From: Acidobacteriaceae bacterium
Lineage (GTDB): Bacteria > Acidobacteriota > Terriglobia > Terriglobales > Acidobacteriaceae
Assembly (NCBI GenBank): GCA_030040395.1
Contig: JASHTU010000282.1
Span: 1-10,360, forward strand
DNA length: 10,360 nt
Reading direction: 5' to 3'
Below the pieces are notes generated by a model that was not told where the DNA came from, made no database searches, and saw only the letters and a program-made list of their open reading frames with translations. Made by a program: the position numbers and the translations under genes. Below are positions 1 through 5,508 of this stretch, piece after piece (positions within the stretch are counted from its first letter, which is position 1; every line of letters begins with the position of its first letter).

Positions 1-136
1 ACTGGTGAAAGAAGGCGACGATTACGCCATTCTCACCGACATTGCCGGCGCCGAAGACCATTACGGCGACATGGACTTCAAGGTCGCCGGCACGCGCAAA
101 GGCATTACCGCGCTCCAAATGGACATCAAGATCGGC
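1..136 (+). repeat. Direct repeat copy A (PNPase active-site segment), misplaced
   Basis: Bases 1-136 match 787-922 with 13 mismatches (about 90% identity), at an offset of 786 bases (262 codons, in frame). Every mismatch falls on a third codon position, and the encoded 45 residues are identical in both copies. The match ends sharply at 136/137, where the reading moves from the DIKIG motif straight into the helical linker (ERLKDALDTK). This copy lies outside its expected place in the protein, and its left boundary is cut by the window edge. Confidence 0.95.
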
Positions 137-1789
137 GAACGCCTGAAGGACGCCCTCGACACCAAGACCCACGGCAAAATCGAAAGCTACGCGCTCATCA
201 AGGAGCTTCAGAACGAGCTGACTGCTGAAATTTCGGGCGAGGATGCGGCGGCGAAAAACAAGCTCGGCCGCTATTACGAGTTGCTGCGCGAGCGGCTCTT
301 CCGCGAGCAGGTGACCCGGGAGCACATCCGGCCCGACCGGCGCGCCTTCGACGAAATCCGGCCCATCAGCATCGAGACCGGCGTGCTTCCGCGAACCCAC
401 GGATCGGCCTTGTTCACGCGTGGAGAAACCCAGGCCCTGGTCACCGCGACGCTGGGCACCATGGACGATAGCCAGCGGCTTGAGTCGTACGAGGGCGAGC
501 AGAAAAAGAATTTCATGCTCCACTACAACTTCCCGCCTTTCAGCGTGGGTGAAACCGGCCGCATGACGGGCGTGGGGCGGCGCGAGGTTGGTCACGGAGC
601 GCTGGCGGAGCGCGCGATTGCCGCGGTTCTGCCTTCGGCGGAGGAATCACCGTATTCCATCCGCATTGTCAGCGACATTCTCGAGTCCAACGGCTCCTCT
701 TCAATGGCCTCGGTCTGTGGCGCCAGCCTGGCCCTCTACGACGCGGGCATAGCACTCGATGGAGCCGTGGCGGGCGTGGCCATGGGGCTGGTGAAAGAGG
801 GCGATGACTACGCCATTCTTACCGACATCGCCGGCGCCGAAGACCATTACGGCGATATGGACTTCAAGGTTGCCGGCACGCGGAAAGGAATTACCGCGCT
901 GCAGATGGACATCAAGATTGGCGGCCTGACGCGCGAGATCCTCGAGCAGGCGATGGACCAGGCGCGCCGCGGCCGGCTCTTTCTCCTCGACAAAATGGAC
1001 GCCGAGTTGAGCGGAACCCGTCTCGAGCGCTCCAAGTACGCGCCGCGCATCGAGACCGTGCAGATCCCCACCGACAAGATCCGCGACCTGATCGGCAAAG
1101 GCGGGGCCACCATTCGCGGCATCGTCGAGCAGACCGGCGCCAAGATCGACGTCGACGACACCGGCCGCGTAAGCGTGGCCTCAAGCGACGCCGAGGGCCT
1201 CAAAAAGGCGCTGGCCATGATCAACGACCTCACCGCAGTGCCTGAAGTGGGGAAGGTTTACTTGGGCAAGGTGGTGCGCATCGCCGAGTTCGGGGCCTTT
1301 GTTGAGCTCTTCCCCGGCACCGACGGCCTGCTGCACATCTCCGAAATTGCCGAGCACCGCGTCAAGGAAGTCAAAGACGAGTTGCGCGAGGGCGACCAGG
1401 TGATGGTAAAGGTGTTGGCCATCGAGGGCAACCGGATCAAGCTGAGCCGCAAAGCTCTGATCAAGGAGCAAAAAGCCAAGCTGGCGGCTTCGGCGGAAAG
1501 AGAGCCGGAAATGCGCATCTCGACCTCCGAGGCGCCCGCGCGGCCGCGGCACGAGTTCGATGAGCGCCAGCCGAAGTCCAACCAGAGTACGATCCTAATC
1601 GAGGGTGGCGATGACTTCAGCGAAGAAAGCGGCGAAGAATTTGACGAAGGGACCGAGCCGAATTTCAACCGCGTGGAGGGCGCCCCGGTGGCGGCCGGTC
1701 AGTCTTTTGGGGGGGGGAGGCCGCAATCGAACAACAACCGTCGCCGGCGTCGGCGCCGTCCCGGTGGACGCCCTCCAGGCGGGAATTAA
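1..1789 (+). CDS. pnp: Polyribonucleotide nucleotidyltransferase (PNPase), 5'-partial, anomalous N-terminal end
   Basis: PNPase degrades RNA 3'-to-5' by phosphorolysis in the cytoplasm, usually as a trimer in the degradosome. The frame is open at the left edge (first full codon at base 2). In order it encodes a misplaced 45-codon piece of the second RNase PH domain (1-136), the all-helical linker (about 137-320), the second RNase PH domain (about 320-1020), a KH domain with the IGKGG loop (about 1050-1230), an S1 domain (about 1250-1460) and an acidic then Arg-rich tail ending in seven consecutive Arg. Active-site motifs are intact: GRREVGHG, SNGSSSMASVCG, and EDHYGDMDFK at 839-868, whose Asp, Asp and Lys match E. 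coli D486, D492 and K494. The first RNase PH domain, which should precede the helical linker, is absent and a duplicated second-domain segment stands in its place. The GTG at base 5 is internal, not a true start. Identification is firm from the helical domain onward; the first 136 bases are suspect. Confidence 0.93.
   Translation, partial: LVKEGDDYAILTDIAGAEDHYGDMDFKVAGTRKGITALQMDIKIGERLKDALDTKTHGKIESYALIKELQNELTAEISGEDAAAKNKLGRYYELLRERLFREQVTREHIRPDRRAFDEIRPISIETGVLPRTHGSALFTRGETQALVTATLGTMDDSQRLESYEGEQKKNFMLHYNFPPFSVGETGRMTGVGRREVGHGALAERAIAAVLPSAEESPYSIRIVSDILESNGSSSMASVCGASLALYDAGIALDGAVAGVAMGLVKEGDDYAILTDIAGAEDHYGDMDFKVAGTRKGITALQMDIKIGGLTREILEQAMDQARRGRLFLLDKMDAELSGTRLERSKYAPRIETVQIPTDKIRDLIGKGGATIRGIVEQTGAKIDVDDTGRVSVASSDAEGLKKALAMINDLTAVPEVGKVYLGKVVRIAEFGAFVELFPGTDGLLHISEIAEHRVKEVKDELREGDQVMVKVLAIEGNRIKLSRKALIKEQKAKLAASAEREPEMRISTSEAPARPRHEFDERQPKSNQSTILIEGGDDFSEESGEEFDEGTEPNFNRVEGAPVAAGQSFGGGRPQSNNNRRRRRRRPGGRPPGGN
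787..922 (+). repeat. Direct repeat copy B (PNPase active-site segment), native position
   Basis: This is the partner of the repeat at 1-136. It sits where it belongs in the second RNase PH domain: SNGSSSMASVCG lies upstream, and GLTREILEQAMDQARRGR follows directly, as in normal PNPases. This is therefore the native copy and the one at the left edge is the intruder. Confidence 0.95.
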
Positions 1790-1806
1790 GCATAGGCAGG
1801 TTGCCT

Positions 1807-1844
1807 GCGAGGCCCGGTCCGGCGATTCGGGCCTCGCGAATTTT
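1807..1844 (+). terminator. Rho-independent terminator of pnp
   Basis: A perfect 10-bp stem GCGAGGCCCG (1807-1816) / CGGGCCTCGC (1828-1837) encloses an 11-nt loop and is followed by GAATTTT (1838-1844). It begins 18 bases after the pnp stop codon and before the end of the convergent permease gene. The T tract is short but correctly oriented for the plus strand. On the minus strand no T tract follows, so it probably serves pnp only. Confidence 0.75.
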
Positions 1845-1892
1845 CTGCAGTGACCAGTTGCATTTTGCGACGCGAAATCGGCTCCCGCGCCC

Positions 1893-3290
1893 TCAGTCAG
1901 CTTCGGAGGGAACCTCGAAGGTGACCAGCTCGGAGCGGAACCCGCGGGTGCGAATCGCGCCATAGAGAATACCCGCCGCCATCCACGCCGCCCCCAGCAC
2001 CAGCGCGGGCCGACTCAAGTGGATCCAGATGAAGCCGCACACCGCAAACCCCAGAATGGGCACGAGCAGGTCGCTCGGGCGCCGGCTTCCTTTGCGCACC
2101 ACGTAGTGCGTAAACGCCGCCGCGTTCACTCCCATGAAGGCGATGAAAGCCCCAAAATTGAGCGCCTGAGCGCCTACCTCGTATGCGCCGCCGCCCAAGC
2201 GCGCGGAAAAAAACTCCAGAATGCCGGCTCCCACCAGCGCAAACCCGCCCACCGCCAGGATGCCGTTGCGGGGGATGCGGCGCCGGGGCTCAATGGCTCC
2301 GAAAAACGCTTTGGGCAGCGCGTTGCCGCGGCCCATGCCGTAGAGCAACCGTCCTGCCGCCAGTTGCGACCCCATGCCGGAGCCGATATTGGCCACCAGC
2401 AGCGTAAAGTTGACGATCTGGAAAAGGACTGCGCCGCCTACCTGGCGCGCAATGAGCGCGAAGGCCGATTCCACGCGAGCGTCTGGAAACGGCGTCGCCC
2501 CCCACACCAGTTGGGCCGCGTACACCTCCACGCCTGACAACAATCCCGTGATCAGGCACACTAGCACCGTGGCCCACAGAATATTGCGGCGCGGGTTTTT
2601 GGCCTCTTCCGAGAGCGTCGAGACGGCGTCGAAGCCGATATAGGTGAGCACGGCCACCGAGGTTCCGGTGAAGACGCGAGAAGGTTGAAAGTACCGCGGA
2701 TCGTAGAACGGACGCGTGAAGAATCCAGGATCGGCATGAACGCGCCACAACCAGCGGACCACGCCGGCGAGAAACAGAAGCACCACCAGCACCATCCCCG
2801 CGCACAACGCCTCGTTCATCTTCGCGGAAGTCCGGATGCCGCGCATATTCATCCAGGTGAAAAACGCGGCGAAGAAAAGAATCCATACGTAGTAGGAGAG
2901 CCCAGGCAAAATGTTCATCGCCGCCTTGGCGCAAAACGCGGTGCAGATGAGCGGGTTGAGCAGATAATCCATCACCATGCCCCAGCCCACGATGTAGCCG
3001 GCCGCGGCGTGGATCTCCTGGCCCACATAGGTGTACGAGGAGCCTGCGCTGGGATACACCCGCGCCATGCGCCCGTAACTGATGGCCGTAAACAGCATGG
3101 CCACCATGGCGATGAGAATGGCCGTGACTACGTGGCCGTGCGCCTTGTTGCTAATGACGCCATAAATGCCCATAGGCGCTGTCGGCTGGATGATCACCAT
3201 GCCGATGATGATCAGGTTCCACAAGCCCAGCGTACGGTTGAGCCGCACGGCGCTCGCCTTTGTTGCCGCCGCTGCTTTGGACTGCGCCAT
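1893..3290 (-). CDS. APC-superfamily amino acid/polyamine permease
   Basis: This encodes a 465-residue inner-membrane transporter, a normal length for the APC family with its 12 expected helices. APC proteins move amino acids or polyamines by proton symport or by exchange. Helix 1 holds the family's unwound-helix region (LGLWNLIIIGMVIIQPTAP, residues 21-39). The stretch SYGRMARVYPSAGSSYTYVG (71-90) and the cytoplasmic signature YIGFDAVSTLSEEAKNPRR (217-235) are typical of the branch that includes PuuP-like importers. The start is the ATG at 3288-3290, supported by GGAGGGG eight bases upstream (3299-3305). The gene converges on pnp and lies downstream of a tRNA on the same strand, so the context says nothing about substrate. 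The family call is firm, but the substrate (amino acid or polyamine) cannot be read from the sequence. Confidence 0.9.
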   Translation of the reverse strand: MAQSKAAAATKASAVRLNRTLGLWNLIIIGMVIIQPTAPMGIYGVISNKAHGHVVTAILIAMVAMLFTAISYGRMARVYPSAGSSYTYVGQEIHAAAGYIVGWGMVMDYLLNPLICTAFCAKAAMNILPGLSYYVWILFFAAFFTWMNMRGIRTSAKMNEALCAGMVLVVLLFLAGVVRWLWRVHADPGFFTRPFYDPRYFQPSRVFTGTSVAVLTYIGFDAVSTLSEEAKNPRRNILWATVLVCLITGLLSGVEVYAAQLVWGATPFPDARVESAFALIARQVGGAVLFQIVNFTLLVANIGSGMGSQLAAGRLLYGMGRGNALPKAFFGAIEPRRRIPRNGILAVGGFALVGAGILEFFSARLGGGAYEVGAQALNFGAFIAFMGVNAAAFTHYVVRKGSRRPSDLLVPILGFAVCGFIWIHLSRPALVLGAAWMAAGILYGAIRTRGFRSELVTFEVPSEAD

Positions 3291-3298
3291 GATTGCGT

Positions 3299-3305
3299 CC
3301 CCTCC
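3299..3305 (-). promoter_or_regulatory. Ribosome-binding site of the APC permease
   Basis: GGAGGGG on the minus strand, eight bases before the ATG at 3290, is a strong Shine-Dalgarno match and fixes the start of the permease. Confidence 0.75.
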
Positions 3306-3397
3306 GGAATCACGCTGACTCTCATTTCTACGCTACAGCATTTCCAGAGTTACCATATCGCCGGAACCGGATTGGGTAGGAATGGGATTCGATCGGG

Positions 3398-3416
3398 AAC
3401 CGGCTTGATGCCGGCT
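3398..3416 (-). terminator. Weak hairpin downstream of tRNA-Leu
   Basis: On the minus strand CCGGC-ATCAA-GCCGG forms a 5-bp stem, extendable by a wobble and an A-T pair, some 25 bases past the tRNA 3' end. Only two T residues follow. It may help end or process the tRNA transcript, but it is short and could be chance. Confidence 0.3.
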
Positions 3417-3441
3417 AATCAATCGCTGCCGAAGGCGGGAT

Positions 3442-3525
3442 TGGTGCGGAAGGCGGGACTCGAACCCGCAAGCCTCGCGGCGCTAGCTCCTAAGGCTAGT
3501 GTGTTTGCCATTTCACCACTTCCGC
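3442..3525 (-). tRNA. tRNA-Leu (anticodon UAG), CCA encoded
   Basis: The minus strand folds as a type II tRNA. The acceptor stem pairs GCGGAAG with CTTCCGC, the anticodon stem CTAGC/GCTAG encloses the loop CTTAGGA (anticodon TAG, reading CUA and related Leu codons), the variable arm contains GCC-GCGA-GGC, and the T arm is GCGGG-TTCGAGT-CCCGC. Discriminator A73 and a genomic CCA follow directly (3445-3442). The long variable arm, A73 and the anticodon all agree on leucine. No convincing promoter is visible upstream (3526-3600). Confidence 0.96.
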
Positions 3526-3803
3526 ACGGCGCCGGGCGATCGACGGATAGCCGTTCTCGACACGCTCCGGGAAACGACGGCGCTTCCTAAGTCTAGGAGC
3601 ATTCCCGCCCCGGCGCAACGTGGAGGCGCCCATGCGAACCCGATTGTCATCGAGCATGCGATCCGGGTTGGAGGGGTCGGCAGCCACGGCGGCGCGATCG
3701 GCGTCGAACGCCTCGGGCGTCCTTTGCTGCATCTCTCAGGCGGCGCCCGGATACGCGCCTAGTCCTCAAGCATCTGGACTCACTCGCGACCTATTGAACG
3801 CGC
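3526..3803. other. Intergenic stretch without recognisable gene
   Basis: About 280 bases separate the tRNA from the decayed beta-barrel gene. Short open frames cross it on both strands, but their translations are low-complexity (Arg/Ala/Pro-rich), have no ribosome-binding site, and one reads through the tRNA itself. I see no repeat, RNA or mobile-element signature here. Confidence 0.6.
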
Positions 3804-4412
3804 TTAGCCCGACGGGAATCGCAGCACAATACCCGCGGATACCTGCAAATGATTTTCACGATTTCCCGCATCATTGGGCAAGTGCGACTGAAAGTAATCG
3901 GCCTGCGAGACTCACGTTGCGAAGTGGCGCGTGAAGTTCAGATTCAGACCACCGCCAGTAGTGAAAGCAAAAGCGTCCGGGTTGGATATGAATGCACCGG
4001 GGCCGGAAAACATAGCATCGAAGCCGTGCACTCCGCCCAGGAGGAATTGTGCGAAGGGAACCAGCCGGCTGCGGCTGCGATTGCGGAACGAGTAGTGCGG
4101 CCCGAGGAGATAGGAAACGAAGCTCAGGCTGTTGAGTGTGGGGTTAATCTTGTTCCCGTGTTCTCCTGAGAGTTGAGAGATAATGCTGACGCCGTGAGTA
4201 ATACTGGCGTTGGCCTCCGCCTGGCCGCCCCCCAACCAGAAGCAACCACAATCTCCCACAATGCCATTGGTGCGATCCGCGGTTGTACGCAAGCGCAACC
4301 TTCAGCGCGCAATTCCACGTTCCATTCCCTCCGCCCGCTGCGCCAACGCAGCATTTTCCAGCCTGTCGATGAGGAACCAGACTGCGACCACAAAGTGGAC
4401 ACAGCGGCTCAT
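3804..4412 (-). pseudogene. Degraded outer-membrane beta-barrel protein gene
   Basis: Read on the minus strand from the ATG at 4412, with AGGAG at 4418-4422, the frame gives a plausible signal peptide (MSRCVHFVVAVWFLI, then AALAQ) and stops at TGA 4304-4302. The same frame resumes with a long beta-barrel stretch: SLSFVSYLLGPHYSF, then RLVPFAQFLLGGVHGFDA, then FAFTTGGGLNLNFTRHFA. It meets a second TGA at 3914-3912 and continues for 35 more codons (ADYFQSHLPNDAGNRENHLQ, VSAGIVLRF) to TAA 3806-3804. The Gly/aromatic alternation, the GPHYSF and LLGGVHG motifs and the near-terminal aromatic Phe match small acidobacterial OmpA/opacity-like barrels. The second TGA sits where an Arg is expected (a CGA-to-TGA change would explain it). 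Between about 4280 and 4345 the barrel-like text moves to other frames (an AYNR stretch), suggesting frameshifts, and the first strands appear to be missing. A readthrough gene is possible but unlikely given several lesions. Confidence 0.75.
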
Positions 4413-4417
4413 GACTT

Positions 4418-4422
4418 CTCCT
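4418..4422 (-). promoter_or_regulatory. Ribosome-binding site of the decayed beta-barrel gene
   Basis: AGGAG on the minus strand lies five bases before the ATG at 4412. It supports that codon as the ancestral start, followed directly by the signal peptide. Confidence 0.5.
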
Positions 4423-4512
4423 ATTCCATCGTCAGACTGAATGAGGTTGAATGCTGCGCCTCGCGCTGCTTGCGGCGATGGTCACAGTATATGCATGGCA
4501 GAAAAACTGGAC

Positions 4513-4543
4513 TTGACACCTGTATATAGTATACCGCTAGATT
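4513..4543 (+). promoter_or_regulatory. Candidate promoter with embedded palindromic operator, upstream of cytochrome gene
   Basis: A consensus -35 box TTGACA (4513-4518) is followed by the perfect inverted repeat GTATA-TAG-TATAC (4522-4534). TAGATT (4538-4543) is a possible but weak -10 with a long 19-base spacer, and TATAGT inside the palindrome is too close to the -35 box. CTAGAT occurs twice (4537-4542 and 4548-4553). A palindrome between the promoter boxes is the classical place for a repressor. The region is clearly more AT-rich than its surroundings. It would drive the cytochrome-dehydrogenase unit starting at 4669. The regulator is unknown. Confidence 0.5.
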
Positions 4544-4668
4544 ATTTCTAGATCAGCAGATACGGCTGCCCTGCCCCTCCCACGGCAGTGCGCCGTGCGC
4601 TTGCACCGCAGGCGCCCCATCTCGTCTGAAGGGTAGATGCTGTTTTCACGGTTATCGAGGATTCGAGG

Positions 4669-5508
4669 ATGAGGTGCCTTTTCCTGTATGCAGTTGTTGG
4701 CGGCGGGCTGGTGTTTGCCGTCGGTCTGGCTCTTACGCAGGAAGCTCCATCGCGAGGGCGGTTCGCCACGCCGCAACAGCGCGCAGCCGCCACCCGCCAG
4801 TTCCTTGGCCTGGGGCCGGCGCCGGACAAGGCCGCTGCCGCGCGCGGGGCGCCGCTGTTCCAGCAGAACTGTTCCTTCTGTCACGGGCCCGATGCGCGCG
4901 GCGCCGAAGGGCCGAGCCTGATCACTTCCGACCTCGTGCTGGATGACAATCACGGCGAGAATCTGGTTCCATTCCTCAAAGTGGGGCGGCCGGAAAAAGG
5001 CATGCCTTCCTTCGCTAAAACCCCTGACGACGAGTTGAAGGACATCGTCGAGTTTATCCACTTGCAGGTGGAGAACGTAGCCAACCGCGGAACCTATCAG
5101 GTTAAGAACATTCTGGTGGGCGATGCGGCTGACGGCAAGGCCTACGTCGCCGCTCACTGTATGACATGTCACAGGGAGGCGGACTTCGACCACATTGCCG
5201 GTAAGTACCGCACCCCGGATCAACTGCAGCGCGGCTGGGTGTGGCCTTTGCAACCCGATGACGACGCCACAGCTACGACCGCCACGGTAAAGCTGGCCGA
5301 CGGCGGAATGATCTCCGGTCGCGTCACCCAAATCAGCGACTTTCGCATCACCCTGATGGACAGCGCCGGACAGACCCACGTAATCGACCGCGAGCCCGGC
5401 CTCAAGTTGCAACTGCACGACCCGCTGGCGGGACACGAGGCGATGCTGATGACGCTGAAAAATCGGGACCTGCATAACGTGACGGCGTACCTGGAGAGCT
5501 TGAAATGA
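4669..5508 (+). CDS. Di-heme c-type cytochrome, partner of the PQQ dehydrogenase
   Basis: This 279-residue periplasmic electron carrier probably accepts electrons from the dehydrogenase encoded next to it. An N-terminal hydrophobic segment (residues 4-22) acts as signal peptide or anchor. The first cytochrome c domain has the heme motif CSFCH (68-72) and a likely axial Met in KGMPSF (M112). The second has CMTCH (164-168). After RGWVWP a segment rich in beta residues (about 200-250, TVKLADGGMISGRVTQISDF) interrupts the second domain before its closing helix, NVTAYLESLK. The second axial ligand is not obvious; M259 or M261 are candidates. The start at 4669 is supported by GAGG at 4657-4660, eight bases upstream. 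The stop overlaps the next start as ATGA, implying translational coupling. The cytochrome assignment is firm; the partnership is inferred from the coupling. Confidence 0.92.
   Translation: MRCLFLYAVVGGGLVFAVGLALTQEAPSRGRFATPQQRAAATRQFLGLGPAPDKAAAARGAPLFQQNCSFCHGPDARGAEGPSLITSDLVLDDNHGENLVPFLKVGRPEKGMPSFAKTPDDELKDIVEFIHLQVENVANRGTYQVKNILVGDAADGKAYVAAHCMTCHREADFDHIAGKYRTPDQLQRGWVWPLQPDDDATATTATVKLADGGMISGRVTQISDFRITLMDSAGQTHVIDREPGLKLQLHDPLAGHEAMLMTLKNRDLHNVTAYLESLK

Noticed and set aside
2685..3590. Plus-strand open frame of 301 codons across the permease start and the tRNA
   Set aside because: It is antisense to a clear APC permease and runs through a structured tRNA. The His/Arg-rich translation has no family resemblance.
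3496..3732. Minus-strand frame of 78 codons ending inside the tRNA
   Set aside because: Its last residues are translated from tRNA-Leu, it has no ribosome-binding site, and its composition is that of random GC-rich sequence.
4451..4516. Tiny plus-strand frame MLRLALLAAMVTVYAWQKNWT, signal-peptide-like, with GAGG before it
   Set aside because: It has only 21 codons, lies upstream of the putative promoter and ends in its -35 box. There is nothing to separate it from chance.
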